Notes: generated from the letters alone by a model not told the origin. DNA of 64,000 nucleotides from an uncultured eubacterium 1-6 (GCA_903789595.1 CAIFEZ010000004.1:7132-71131); one strand, 5' to 3'. Positions 27,263 to 36,299 are shown, counted from the stretch's first letter. A program made the numbers and translations.

Positions 27263-28177
27263 ATGAAAAACATCTGGAAAAAGACAAAATATCTTCGCGA
27301 AAGGATCCGTCTGGACAAGAAAACATTTCTCCTGTATACGGTACTCCGGATCCTCGTCATCCTGACAGCCGTGCGCTGCTTCCTCACAAGGAATTACGAG
27401 GGCTTCGCGCTCTGTCTTCTGTCGCTGATTCTGTTCCTGCTGCCGTCATTTTTTGAGGAGACGCTGAAACTCGATATACCGCCTCTCTTCGAGGGCATCA
27501 TCTATCTGTTCATCTATGCGGCAGAGATCCTGGGAGAGGTGAACCATTATTACACTGCCATTCCGGGATGGGACACCATGCTTCATACGCTGAACGGGTT
27601 TCTCTGCGCGGCGATCGGATTCTCGCTTGTCGATATCCTGAACCGGAAGAGTCACCGGCTGAACCTTTCGCCGCTCTATCTGTCGTTTGTCGCCTTCTGC
27701 TTTTCCATGACGATCGGCGTCATCTGGGAGTTTATCGAATTCACGTGTGATCAGCTTTTTTATCTCGACATGCAGAAGGATTTCATTGTCAAGACCATCG
27801 GGTCCGTCACGCTGGATCCGACGCATTCCCAGATACCGGTCAGAATCTCCCACATCACGCGGACGATCATCGAGACTGCCGACGGCAAAACATATACCGT
27901 CAACGGCGGCTATCTCGACATCGGCATCATTGATACGATGAAGGATCTCATCGTCAATTTCATCGGGGCGGTCGCGTTCAGCGTCATCGGCTATTTCAGC
28001 GTAAAAAACAGAGACCGCAATAATGGAGTCATAAATCTGGCGGAGGACCTGAGGGTCCGCACGCTTTCCGACGAGGAGCTGCTGAAGCAGCGGGAGGAAA
28101 TCGACAGACGGCTTGCCGAATCCAAGGAAGAACGGGCAAACCTGAAGAACTCACTGAAGCGGGGCGGGAACAAGTAG
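27263..28177 (+). CDS. Membrane protein, DUF2238/YjdF-like
   Basis: 304 aa. About five or six membrane helices in residues 20-150 and one near 230. GWDTMLHTLNGF and GVIWEFIEFTCDQ match conserved acidic/His positions of the DUF2238 family. The last ~55 residues are a charged coiled-coil-like tail (EELLKQREEIDRRLAESKEER). Function unknown. Start at 27263 after AAAGGAC. Confidence 0.65.
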   Translation: MKNIWKKTKYLRERIRLDKKTFLLYTVLRILVILTAVRCFLTRNYEGFALCLLSLILFLLPSFFEETLKLDIPPLFEGIIYLFIYAAEILGEVNHYYTAIPGWDTMLHTLNGFLCAAIGFSLVDILNRKSHRLNLSPLYLSFVAFCFSMTIGVIWEFIEFTCDQLFYLDMQKDFIVKTIGSVTLDPTHSQIPVRISHITRTIIETADGKTYTVNGGYLDIGIIDTMKDLIVNFIGAVAFSVIGYFSVKNRDRNNGVINLAEDLRVRTLSDEELLKQREEIDRRLAESKEERANLKNSLKRGGNK

Positions 28178-28210
28178 GATCGCTGACGCTTTCCGGGAAG
28201 GAGGATGTCC

Positions 28211-28846
28211 ATGAAGCGGTATATTTCAGATCAGCATTTTTACGATGATGATGTCATGCTGCATCTTGATCACCGTCCGTTCGGTGACGTGGAGGAGATG
28301 AATGAATACATGATCCGCCAATGGAACGACACCGTGAAAATCGATGATGAGATCTATATCGTCGGAGACATGTTTTCCTGGTCGGGAACCGGACGCGACC
28401 CCGAAAAGCTGAATGTTGTGCTGCACCGGCTGAAGGGGAAAATATTCCTCGTCATCGGCAATCACGACCTGAAATGGTTTGACCGCCCGGACATCGACAG
28501 CGGACGGTTCGGGTGGATCCGCCATTACGCGGAGATCCGCGACACGGAGAGAAATATCATCCTCAGCCATTATCCGATGCCCTTTTATGGGATGAACCAC
28601 ATGCGGGACAGGAACGGCAATCTCCGGACCTTCATGCTCCACGGCCACGTCCACGATACCGCGGAAGCACAGCTGCTCTATGACTTCGAGAGAAGAACGT
28701 CGCAGGTCACCGTCACAACGGCGGGAGGCAGGTCGGAGCCGCTGATCTGCAACCTGATAAACTGCTTTTGCGGCTACTCCGATTACCGGCCGCTCACACT
28801 CGATGAATGGATCCGCAAAAGAGAGCGTCTTGTGCAGTTTTTCTGA
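28211..28846 (+). CDS. Calcineurin-like metallophosphoesterase
   Basis: 211 aa. Motifs SDQHFYDDD, VGDMF, GNHD, SHYP and HGHVHD give a complete two-metal site. Similar to bacterial predicted phosphoesterases often found in phage or toxin-repair contexts. Substrate unknown. Start at 28211 is 6 bases after GGAGG. Confidence 0.88.
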   Translation: MKRYISDQHFYDDDVMLHLDHRPFGDVEEMNEYMIRQWNDTVKIDDEIYIVGDMFSWSGTGRDPEKLNVVLHRLKGKIFLVIGNHDLKWFDRPDIDSGRFGWIRHYAEIRDTERNIILSHYPMPFYGMNHMRDRNGNLRTFMLHGHVHDTAEAQLLYDFERRTSQVTVTTAGGRSEPLICNLINCFCGYSDYRPLTLDEWIRKRERLVQFF

Positions 28847-28872
28847 AAATGTGAAGTATCTGTGTCCTCCTG

Positions 28873-28916
28873 CAAAAATCAAGGGAAATGTTTCCCTGAT
28901 TTGCGGCGCAATTTTT
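28873..28916 (+). terminator. Probable intrinsic terminator after the phosphoesterase
   Basis: AAATCAAGGGAAA-TGT-TTTCCCTGATTT hairpin; a T5 run follows after a short GC-rich gap, so strength is uncertain. Confidence 0.5.
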
Positions 28917-29088
28917 GGTGAATCATTTCCGGGCATCTGCGCTATAGTAAATAGCGTAGTCAACAATCGCATTCATCTTTCGCGGGATGACGACAAGGAT
29001 GTAATACGATGTTTCTGTCCAGCGCCCCGCACAGCGGGCGTATACATGATTCAGCCGGGTTAAGCGGCCCGGAGAAAGAGGTACAGGT

Positions 29089-29697
29089 ATGGAAACATTA
29101 ATGGCAAATGCAAGAGACATGAGCAAGAAGGGAAGACAGCTGAGAAAGCAGGGCTTTATCACCGGATCGATTTCAGGCAAAAAGCTGGAGCACTCCATCA
29201 GCCTTCAGATTCCCGAAAAGAATGTAAAGCAGTTCATGCTTCACCACACGGTAGGCAGCAAGGCCCTTGTCGATGTAGACGGCACGAAATACATGACAAT
29301 GATCAAGAGCGCGGATTTCAGCACGCTGACCAATCACTTTATTGATATGACCTTCCAGCAGCTTCAGGCGGATGAGAAGGTAAAGGGCGAAGCCGAGATC
29401 ATCCTCGAGAACGAGGACCACGCCAACGGCTTTATCACCAGCAACTGCCAGGAGGTCGAGTACGAGGCATATCCGGCGGATATAGTAGACCGGATTGTCA
29501 TCAATGTGGCGGATTATCCGGTGAATACGGAGCTTCAGGTCAAGGATCTGGACATCGCGAAAAACGAAAAAATTCATGTACTGACCCCGCTTGACACCAG
29601 CGTTCTCCATGTATCCGAGCATCGCCACATGAAGGCCGAGGACCGCGCACTGCTCGAGGATGAGGACGCCGACAGCACAGATAGCAGCGCGTCCTGA
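29089..29697 (+). CDS. rplY: Ribosomal protein bL25 / general stress protein Ctc
   Basis: 202 aa, two-domain Ctc form. N-terminal 5S-rRNA-binding L25 barrel (residues ~1-95) and C-terminal TL5-like beta domain with an acidic tail (EDEDADSTDSSAS). Stand-alone transcription unit with a clear terminator downstream. Confidence 0.85.
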   Translation: METLMANARDMSKKGRQLRKQGFITGSISGKKLEHSISLQIPEKNVKQFMLHHTVGSKALVDVDGTKYMTMIKSADFSTLTNHFIDMTFQQLQADEKVKGEAEIILENEDHANGFITSNCQEVEYEAYPADIVDRIVINVADYPVNTELQVKDLDIAKNEKIHVLTPLDTSVLHVSEHRHMKAEDRALLEDEDADSTDSSAS

Positions 29698-29770
29698 GCA
29701 GATTCGGGAAGATGCGAAGCGGGCGCGATCCGCGGGAGAATCGCATCAGATAAACAGAAATGCACAGATA

Positions 29771-29815
29771 AAGAGCCGTGCACAGCCGCAAAGAGGCTGT
29801 GTGCGGCTCTTTTTT
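29771..29815 (+). terminator. Intrinsic terminator after bL25
   Basis: AAGAGCCG(tg)CACAGCC...GGCTGTG(tg)CGGCTCTT stem and six T. Confidence 0.9.
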
Positions 29816-29849
29816 GTCGTTCACGGCAGCATCTGAAAAGAAGGGATTT

Positions 29850-29920
29850 CACAGCCCTGCCCGGTCAGTGAAGCGTGAACAATTACCATCTGTCAGTACA
29901 AGTAAAGCATGAACAGTTTT
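29850..29920 (-). repeat. Dispersed repeat family B, copy 5
   Basis: GGATTTCACAGCCCTGCCCGGTCAG, AGCGTGAACAATTACC and CATCTGTCAG, matching copies at 17.3 and 33.4 kb. Confidence 0.6.
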
Positions 29921-29925
29921 TTGAC

Positions 29926-29980
29926 TTGACACAAGTCCGATATCGGACTATAATCAGAACTTGAAGTCCGATATCGGACT
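29926..29980 (+). promoter_or_regulatory. Consensus promoter with two identical 16-bp palindromic operators
   Basis: TTGACA (29926-29931), 17 bases, TATAAT (29949-29954): perfect sigma-A consensus. The spacer is filled by AGTCCGATATCGGACT (29934-29949), and the same 16-base perfect palindrome is repeated at 29965-29980, 31 bases on. The following gene is a MarR-type regulator, so autorepression is the obvious reading. Confidence 0.9.
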
Positions 29981-30091
29981 ATCCTTTTATCACGTATGTG
30001 ACCCTTTATGAAAGAAGGACCGTTGCTTTTTATTCTCCTTCAAGTACTCCGAGACCTGCAACCTGTTTCAATACGGAAAGGATCTGCGCAT

Positions 30092-30607
30092 ATGAACAAC
30101 CCGAAATCAGAAACGGATGTTCTGCTTGAACAGCAGACAGAGCTTAACCGCATTACCAAGGAATATGACGAATGCTATCGGAATCTGTCGCGGTTATACG
30201 GCATTCCGGAGGGGCAGCTGTGGACGCTCTATGAGATGCGGCTTCGGGGCGGGGAAATGGCGCAGTCCGACCTCGTAAACGCGACATTTATGCCGAAGCA
30301 GACGGTAAATTCAAGCATCAAGAAGATGGAAGCGCTGGGGCTTATTTCGCTGTCCCGGACAGGAAGCGGCAGAAGGAAGACAGTCACCCTGACGGAGGCC
30401 GGGGAGGCGCTCGCCCGGGAAACCGCCGATCGGGTCATACGCGCGGAGGCATCCAGCCTCCGCAAGATGACAGAAGAAGAGCGAAGGGATTTTCTTCTGC
30501 TGTTCGAGAGATATATTTCCGAACTGCAGCGTTCGGTAGAAGGCGAACAGACAAACAGCGTCTCGGAAGAAAACGCTGTTGACGAACGCATGGAAAGATC
30601 CCCGTAA
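30092..30607 (+). CDS. MarR-family transcriptional regulator
   Basis: 171 aa. Winged helix (QSDLVNATFMPKQTVNSSIKKMEALGLI, wing SRTGSGRRKTVTLTEAGEAL) flanked by dimerisation helices. Start at 30092 fits the domain and is preceded by GGAAAGGAT. Probably binds the two palindromes in its own promoter and controls the MATE exporter downstream. Confidence 0.9.
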   Translation: MNNPKSETDVLLEQQTELNRITKEYDECYRNLSRLYGIPEGQLWTLYEMRLRGGEMAQSDLVNATFMPKQTVNSSIKKMEALGLISLSRTGSGRRKTVTLTEAGEALARETADRVIRAEASSLRKMTEEERRDFLLLFERYISELQRSVEGEQTNSVSEENAVDERMERSP

Positions 30608-30650
30608 CCGGAGAATACAGTAAATATCTATACGATAGATAGTGACACAA

Positions 30651-30836
30651 ACTGTATAAGCCCCCGCGTCACTGCGCTGCTTCGCAGCTTCCGTGCCGCT
30701 AACAGGTATGAGCACTCTCGTGCCGCTAACGCGTCCCTTCGTGCTCATACCTGTTGTCGTCGCAAAGCCATAGCCGGCCTTGCACGCCCTTCGGGTGTGC
30801 AGTCCGTCTCTGTCATTGCGACTGGACTTATACAGT
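30651..30836 (+). repeat. Palindromic element (family C, long copy) with 10-bp terminal inverted repeats
   Basis: ACTGTATAAG (30651-30660) and its exact complement CTTATACAGT (30827-30836) bound ~186 bases. Inside is a second perfect inverted repeat, AACAGGTATGAGCAC / GTGCTCATACCTGTT. ATACAGTAAAT occurs just outside the left end (30615-30625) and over the right end (30830-30840). No ORF: this is a MITE-like structure between the MarR and MATE genes. Confidence 0.75.
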
Positions 30837-30854
30837 AAATCAAGGAGGCTTTCG

Positions 30855-32195
30855 ATGAAAACAAGCACGATCCGTCTTTCGGATCATTTTACATACAGCA
30901 GGCTGTTCCGTTTTACCCTTCCGTCCGTGATCATGATGGTCTTTACCTCCATCTACGGCGTCGTAGACGGATTATTTGTCTCGAACTATGCCGGAAAAAC
31001 AGCGTTCGCAGCCATAAACCTGATCATGCCGTACCTGATGGTGATGGGATCCATCGGTTTCATGATCGGAACAGGAGGTTCCGCACTCGTTTCCATGACG
31101 ATGGGCCAGGACAAGAAGGACCGCGCGAATCAGCTGTTCTCCATGATGATCCTGTTTACGGTCATAACCGGCGCGCTCACCTCTATCCTAGGCAACCTGG
31201 CCATGGAGAAGATGGCGGTGTTCCTCGGCGCGACTGAGGAGATGATGCATGACTGTCTGGTTTACGGGTGGATCGTGAACGGATTCAATCTAGCGTTCAT
31301 GCTTCAGAATCTGTTTCAGAGCTTTTTTGTCACCGCAGAGAAGCCGAGACTCGGTCTCTATGTCACGATTGCGGCCGGACTCACCAATATGATCCTGGAT
31401 GCCGTCTTCGTCGGCGTGTTCCGCATGGGCGTAGCGGGTGCCGCGTGGGCTACCGGCTTCAGCCAGGTGGTAGGGGGCATTCTGCCTCTGTTCTATTTTG
31501 CCAGAGAGAATTCGAGCCGGCTCCGGCTCGTGCCTGCGAAGCTCGAGCATTCCCCGATCCTGAAGGCCTGCGGCAACGGCTCCTCCGAACTCATGAGCAA
31601 CGTAGCTTCGTCACTTGTCAGCATGCTCTATAATTTTCAGCTGATGAAAATGCTCGGTGAGGACGGCGTATCCGCATATGGAGTGCTGATGTACGTCAGC
31701 TTCATTTTCGTCGCCATCGATATCGGGTATTCAGTCGGCTCCGCGCCGATCGTCGGCTATCATTACGGCGCCGGCAATACAGATGAGCTGAAGAATATGC
31801 TCCGGAAAAGCTCTGTGATCATGGGCGTCATGGGCGTTCTGATGACCGCCGCGGCTCTCGTTCTGGCACAGCCCGTCTCTAGAATTTTCGTCGGGTACGA
31901 CGCGGGTCTGTACACACTGACAGTACATGCTTTCCGGATCTTCAGCCTCAGCTTCCTGCTGTCCGGATTTGATATCTACGCGTCCTCATTCTTTACCGCG
32001 CTGAACAACGGAAAGATCTCCGCGGCAATCTCCTTTTTGCGGACGCTGGTCTTCCAGAGCGCCTGCGTGCTCCTGCTTCCGAGGCTGCTCGGGGCGGACG
32101 GTATCTGGTGGGCGGTCACGGCTGCCAATGTATTTGCATTCATCATATCCGTTCTGTTCCTTGTCGCGAAACGGGACACCTACCATTATTATTGA
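30855..32195 (+). CDS. MATE-family multidrug/Na+ antiporter
   Basis: 446 aa, 12 predicted membrane helices in two halves, with typical MatE sequences (LPSVIMMVFTSIYGVVDGLFVSNYAG, GIGGSALVSMTMG-like and GYHYGAGNTDELKNMLR). Exports cationic drugs or metabolites with cation antiport. Start at 30855 after AAGGAGG. Paired with the MarR gene. Confidence 0.92.
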   Translation: MKTSTIRLSDHFTYSRLFRFTLPSVIMMVFTSIYGVVDGLFVSNYAGKTAFAAINLIMPYLMVMGSIGFMIGTGGSALVSMTMGQDKKDRANQLFSMMILFTVITGALTSILGNLAMEKMAVFLGATEEMMHDCLVYGWIVNGFNLAFMLQNLFQSFFVTAEKPRLGLYVTIAAGLTNMILDAVFVGVFRMGVAGAAWATGFSQVVGGILPLFYFARENSSRLRLVPAKLEHSPILKACGNGSSELMSNVASSLVSMLYNFQLMKMLGEDGVSAYGVLMYVSFIFVAIDIGYSVGSAPIVGYHYGAGNTDELKNMLRKSSVIMGVMGVLMTAAALVLAQPVSRIFVGYDAGLYTLTVHAFRIFSLSFLLSGFDIYASSFFTALNNGKISAAISFLRTLVFQSACVLLLPRLLGADGIWWAVTAANVFAFIISVLFLVAKRDTYHYY

Positions 32196-32248
32196 TCTGT
32201 TTATGTATTTTTTCCCGTGCACCTCTTTTCTTAAAAGATGAAACAGAG

Positions 32249-32266
32249 TATACTGATAATTATCAG
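32249..32266 (+). promoter_or_regulatory. Promoter -10 and Fur-like palindrome ahead of the nitrogenase-like operon
   Basis: TATACT (32249-32254) overlaps CTGATAATTATCAG (32253-32266), a perfect 14-base palindrome close to the GATAAT...ATTATC Fur/PerR-type box. The -35 is poor (TTTTCT at 17 bases). Suggests iron- or redox-dependent control. Confidence 0.45.
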
Positions 32267-32450
32267 ACTTGACTGCAAAGTTAACGTACCGTTTCCCGAA
32301 TCTGTCCGCACAGCCGGCGCGGGAAACTGTTTTTTCTAAGTGGGAAAGGGTCCGTGAAGAAGAGAACCGGCCGGTAGCCTTTACTCGGAGAGAGCAGAGC
32401 GGCCGGATTAAGATCGGAACGATTCAAGGCCCCTGCAGGGGCCTTTTTTT
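32267..32450 (+). promoter_or_regulatory. Structured leader with intrinsic terminator (possible attenuator or riboswitch)
   Basis: Leader with a CCGGCCG...CGGCCGG stem (about 32367-32407), a TTTCCCG...CGGGAAA pair (about 32291-32327) and a perfect terminator AAGGCCCC-TGCA-GGGGCCTT plus T7 (32426-32450), 84 bases before the NifH-like start. No open reading frame. Not a family I can name. It could instead end a small RNA. Confidence 0.5.
32426..32450 (+). terminator. Intrinsic terminator in the leader
   Basis: AAGGCCCCTGCAGGGGCCTT followed by seven T in total. Confidence 0.85.
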
Positions 32451-32498
32451 GCGCGGACAGTGAGCCGCAGCCGAATGCGAAGTATTCGTGTGCGGTAC
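32451..32498 (+). repeat. Dispersed repeat family A, copy 4 (5' half)
   Basis: GCGCGGACAGTGAGCCGCAGCC and GAATGCGAAGTATTCGTG directly after the terminator T-run; lacks the terminal palindrome. Confidence 0.75.
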
Positions 32499-32533
32499 CC
32501 TGCATCGGTATTCATGATTCCGGAGGTTTCATA

Positions 32534-33349
32534 ATGTTAAAAATCGCAGTATACGGAAAGGGCGGCATCGGGAAATCCACGATGACCTCAAATCTGGCGG
32601 CAGCTTTCGCGGTTATGGGCAGAAAGGTGATCCAGATCGGATGTGATCCGAAGGCGGATTCCACCTCAAATCTCCTGTCGGGAGAACCGCTGATTCCCGT
32701 CATGAATTATCTGCGGGAACATGAGGAGGATCCATCGGATCTTTCGGAGATTTCCCGGCGGGGATTCGGCGGCATTCTCTGTATTGAGACGGGAGGCCCG
32801 ACCCCGGGACTCGGCTGTGCCGGCAGGGGAATCATCGCGACCTTCAATCTCCTGGATGAGCTGGAACTTCTGGAAACGGAAAAACCGGACGTGGTTCTGT
32901 TCGACGTCCTCGGCGATGTCGTGTGCGGTGGATTTGCGGCTCCCATCCGAGAGGGATATGCCGACAAGGTCCTTATTGTGACCTCCGGAGAGAAAATGGC
33001 CCTCTACGCGGCGGACAACATTTCCACGGCAGTGAAGAATTTTGAGGACAGGGGATATGCTTCTGTCGGAGGAATTATTCTCAACCGCCGGAATGTTCCG
33101 GAGGAGGAGGAGCGGGTCCGCGCCTTTGCCGCCGGAAAGGGAATTGATATTATCGCCGACATACCGAGATCGGATCTGATCAACCAGGCGGAGGATCTCG
33201 GCAAGACCGTGATTGAGAAGTTCCCGGATTCTGCGATCGCCGGAAGATTCATGGACCTCGCCTCCGATCTCCTTGCCGGAGCGGAGGCATCACAAGCGGA
33301 GAAGAAGGACCGCTTCCACTTCTCCAGGCTCGAAGACTGCGGCTGCTGA
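32534..33349 (+). CDS. NifH-like nitrogenase reductase family protein
   Basis: 271 aa. P-loop [20 protein letters not shown], and both cluster-ligand motifs of the NifH/ChlL/CfbC family: [14 protein letters not shown] and [16 protein letters not shown], giving the two Cys that bridge a [4Fe-4S] cluster across the dimer. Expected to be an ATP-dependent reductase that passes electrons to a component-1 partner. First gene of the nitrogenase-like/hydrogenase-maturation locus. Not a canonical nitrogenase reductase, since NifB, NifE/N and true NifD/K are absent nearby. Confidence 0.93.
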   Translation: MLKIAVYGKGGIGKSTMTSNLAAAFAVMGRKVIQIGCDPKADSTSNLLSGEPLIPVMNYLREHEEDPSDLSEISRRGFGGILCIETGGPTPGLGCAGRGIIATFNLLDELELLETEKPDVVLFDVLGDVVCGGFAAPIREGYADKVLIVTSGEKMALYAADNISTAVKNFEDRGYASVGGIILNRRNVPEEEERVRAFAAGKGIDIIADIPRSDLINQAEDLGKTVIEKFPDSAIAGRFMDLASDLLAGAEASQAEKKDRFHFSRLEDCGC

Positions 33350-33385
33350 TCCGTTCCTGCCTTAGACGGACGGAAAGCCTGCGGC

Positions 33386-33470
33386 GTTACTGTTCACGCT
33401 AACTGACCGGGCAGTGATGTGAAATGTCTGCCTTTCAGATGTCCCGTGAACAATAACCCTGTGGGAGCTG
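33386..33470 (-). repeat. Dispersed repeat family B, copy 6
   Basis: GTTACTGTTCACGC...GTGAACAATAACC terminal inverted repeats enclosing CTGACCGGGCAG and GTGAAATGTCTGCCTTTCAG. This copy shows best that the element is bounded by inverted repeats (about 75 bases). Confidence 0.65.
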
Positions 33471-33498
33471 CTATTTTATCTGTTAACAGGTGGCTGCT

Positions 33499-36264
33499 TT
33501 GAATCACAAATCAGAAACAGGATATCAAACCGAACCGCGTTACTATACCGCCGCCGGACTGTCAGCGGCAGGAAGGGACCATATTCCGGATCTCTATCAG
33601 ACGGGAAGCCATCTGATCTACTCCTCGCCCGCGACGCTGGCATACAATTCACCGGGAGCCGAGGGCTTCGGCGTAAAACGGGCGGGTCTGTCCGTCCCAG
33701 GATCGGTCATGCTGATCGTGTCGCCCGGCTGCTGCGGCAGAAACACCGCGGAGATCACAAGAATCCGCGGATGCGAGGACCGTTTTTTCTACCTGCAGAT
33801 GGACGAAACTGATCTGGTTACCGGAAGACACCTGAAGAAAATCCCTGCGGCCGTTCGGCGGATTGCCGGATCACTTCCGGAAAAGCCTTCCGTGATCATG
33901 ATCTGCATCACCTGTGCGGACGCCCTTCTCGGCACGGATCTGGAACGGGTGTGCAGAAAAGCGGAGCAGGAGGCGGGACTTCCCGTCCGTCCGTGTTACA
34001 TGTACGCGCTGACAAGAGAGGGAAGGAAACCGCCGATGGTCTACGTGCGGGAATCTCTGTACTCCATGCTCCCCCTCCGGAAGAAAAAAAGCACCAGTGT
34101 GAATCTCCTTGGATTTTTCGCGCCGGTTCATCCGGAAAGCGAGCTTTTTTCCCTTCTGAAATCCGCGGGAATCCGGAGGATCCGCCAGATCTCGACCTGC
34201 GCCGATGCGGATGATTTTTACCGGATGGGCGAGGCAAATTTCAATCTCGTGCTGAACCCGGAGGCCAGGGGAGCCGCCGATGAACTGACGAAACGGCTGG
34301 GCATTCCCAGCATTGAGCTTACCCGGTTCTATGAGACGGACCTCACGGAACGGCAGTACCGGGCTTTTTTCGCTGCACTTGGCATGTCTGTTCCGGAAAC
34401 GGATGGCGCCATGACGAAGGAGAAGGCGGACCGCGCCGGCGCGGCGCTTCGCGCAAAATACCCGGATCTCTCGTTCAGCATCGGTGAGGTGGTAAATGCC
34501 AATCCCTTCGAGCTGGCACTGGCGCTTCTGCGGATGGGCTGGAGGGTGACGGAAATCTTCGCAAATCCGTCCCCGGACTGGTATCCCTATATCGACCGCA
34601 CTGCGGCACTGTGTCCGGATATCCGCGTCTACTCCAATACCGATCCGTCCATGCTCGGGTACGAAATCCGTCCGGCCGAAGCCGGAGGCGGAATTCACAT
34701 CACCATCGGGAAGGATGCCGCATACTATCATCCTGACGCCCTTCATCTGCATTTCAATGAGGACACGCAGCCCTTCGGGTATGAGGCGGCCTGGTATCTG
34801 TGGGCGGAGCTTGGACGGCTTCTCCGGGAGAATGCGCCGTCTGAGGACAGGAAATCCCCTGTACCACATGAAACATGTGTAGGACCGCAGGAAGTATCCG
34901 TCGGTCCGCAGAAAGCATCCGCCGTATCGGAAGCATTCGTGGATACAGGAGAAAAGGCCGCACTGCCGGCTGCCGGCAGGAATACGCTCTCTGAACCGCT
35001 TCTGGGAACCGCAGAATCGGCATCAGGACAGGTGAGGGGCGCAGCGACGGAATCGCGTGAACGAAGGGCAGGGTCTGAGACTTTATCCGGCGGGTCTGTG
35101 AAGGGCCTCGGCATGTACCTGACGCCCTTTGCGCCCGATCAGTCCGGTGCCGTTTCCGCGCTCTATTCGCTTGACGGAATGATTGTCATTCTGGACGCCG
35201 GAGGCTGCACGGGCAATATTCTCGGATTCGATGAACCCAGATGGCAGCATCACAAGGCCGCAGTCTTCTCCGCGGGTCTCCGTGACATGGATGCCATCAT
35301 GGGCAGGGACCGGGAGCTCGTACAGAAGGCCGCTTCCGCGTTTGACAAAACAGGCTGCTCCTTCATCGCACTGGTCGGAACACCGGTGCCTTCCATCATC
35401 GGAACGGATTATCGGGCGCTCGAACGGATGCTGGAGAAAAAATGCGGCTGTCCCGTCATCAGCATACCGACCGACGGGATGAAGACCTGTGAATCAGGTC
35501 TGGAGCTGACTTATCTGACATTGTTCCGCCGTTTTTCCGAAAAGAAAGATAGATCATCGACGAAAGGTGTTCCTCTGAACGGCCCGGAGGGCAGAAAATC
35601 TTCGCCGTTCCTTCCGGAACGCGTGTCAGGGACCGCCGGCGTCATCGGATGCACCCCGCTTGAGCTTGTAACTCTCGCGGATCAGGAAAGAATCCGCGGC
35701 ATTCTGACGAAGAGGGGATTTGAAAAGGTCGTTTTCTATGGCGCCGATGCGCGCAGAGAAGACTATGAGAGCGCCGGGGAAAATGCCAGAAACTTTGTGC
35801 TGTCGGGAGCCGGAATCCGATCTGCCGAATATCTGCGGAAGACCTTCGGCACTCCCTATGAGATCGGATACCCGGGCGTTTCCGAATATCTGCGGGAACT
35901 GCCGGCAGGCTTTGAAAGAGCCGTCCGCACAGATTCCGCACAGATCCTGATCCTGCACGATCCGGTGGCAGCAGCCTCGCTGAAGGCCGCTCTTCTGGAG
36001 AAATTTCCCGGATCAAAGGCCGGAATTACGTGCGCATCCTTTTTTGCGGGAAAGTCCTGCGAAGAAGCTTCCTGTTCCGTCTGCGGTGTTCCGGTAAAGC
36101 CGGACATATCGCTCAGAGAGGAAAACGACCTGCTCTCGCTGCTTCGCGACAGAAATTATGATTATATCTTTGCCGATCCCGTTATCGCAAAAATGCCGGC
36201 GGGAGAGGCATCCCTGATACCGTTTCCGAGCTTTGCCGTCTCAGGGAAAAGAATTCTTACCTGA
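33499..36264 (+). CDS. Fused nitrogenase component-1-like protein (D-like + K-like)
   Basis: 921 aa, two component-1 halves. Half 1 (about 1-450): SPGCCGRNTAEITRIRG, EXDLVXG-like DETDLVTGRHLKKI, then ICITCADALLGTD at the NifD Cys154-type position. A low-complexity linker spans about 450-535. Half 2 (about 535-921): DAGGCTGNILGFDEPRW like the NifK HGXXGC site, GLRDMDAIMGRDREL, then LVGTPVPSIIGTD, where the usual Cys is Val. Start: TTG at 33499 is 5 bases after AGGTGG; a GTG at 33490 has no good binding site. Probably the substrate- or cofactor-binding partner of the NifH-like reductase. The fusion and the altered cluster ligands are unusual. Confidence 0.85.
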   Translation: MNHKSETGYQTEPRYYTAAGLSAAGRDHIPDLYQTGSHLIYSSPATLAYNSPGAEGFGVKRAGLSVPGSVMLIVSPGCCGRNTAEITRIRGCEDRFFYLQMDETDLVTGRHLKKIPAAVRRIAGSLPEKPSVIMICITCADALLGTDLERVCRKAEQEAGLPVRPCYMYALTREGRKPPMVYVRESLYSMLPLRKKKSTSVNLLGFFAPVHPESELFSLLKSAGIRRIRQISTCADADDFYRMGEANFNLVLNPEARGAADELTKRLGIPSIELTRFYETDLTERQYRAFFAALGMSVPETDGAMTKEKADRAGAALRAKYPDLSFSIGEVVNANPFELALALLRMGWRVTEIFANPSPDWYPYIDRTAALCPDIRVYSNTDPSMLGYEIRPAEAGGGIHITIGKDAAYYHPDALHLHFNEDTQPFGYEAAWYLWAELGRLLRENAPSEDRKSPVPHETCVGPQEVSVGPQKASAVSEAFVDTGEKAALPAAGRNTLSEPLLGTAESASGQVRGAATESRERRAGSETLSGGSVKGLGMYLTPFAPDQSGAVSALYSLDGMIVILDAGGCTGNILGFDEPRWQHHKAAVFSAGLRDMDAIMGRDRELVQKAASAFDKTGCSFIALVGTPVPSIIGTDYRALERMLEKKCGCPVISIPTDGMKTCESGLELTYLTLFRRFSEKKDRSSTKGVPLNGPEGRKSSPFLPERVSGTAGVIGCTPLELVTLADQERIRGILTKRGFEKVVFYGADARREDYESAGENARNFVLSGAGIRSAEYLRKTFGTPYEIGYPGVSEYLRELPAGFERAVRTDSAQILILHDPVAAASLKAALLEKFPGSKAGITCASFFAGKSCEEASCSVCGVPVKPDISLREENDLLSLLRDRNYDYIFADPVIAKMPAGEASLIPFPSFAVSGKRILT

Positions 36265-36299
36265 ACCGGCAGCTTAACCAGAAAGGAAGATCAAGAAAC

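Noticed and set aside
24417-28846. Prophage or transposon origin for the AAA-RyR region
   Set aside because: No integrase, transposase, att-like repeats or change in base composition seen.
32267-32450. Cobalamin, moco or T-box riboswitch in the leader of the NifH-like gene
   Set aside because: I could not find the conserved boxes of any of these; only stems and a terminator are visible.
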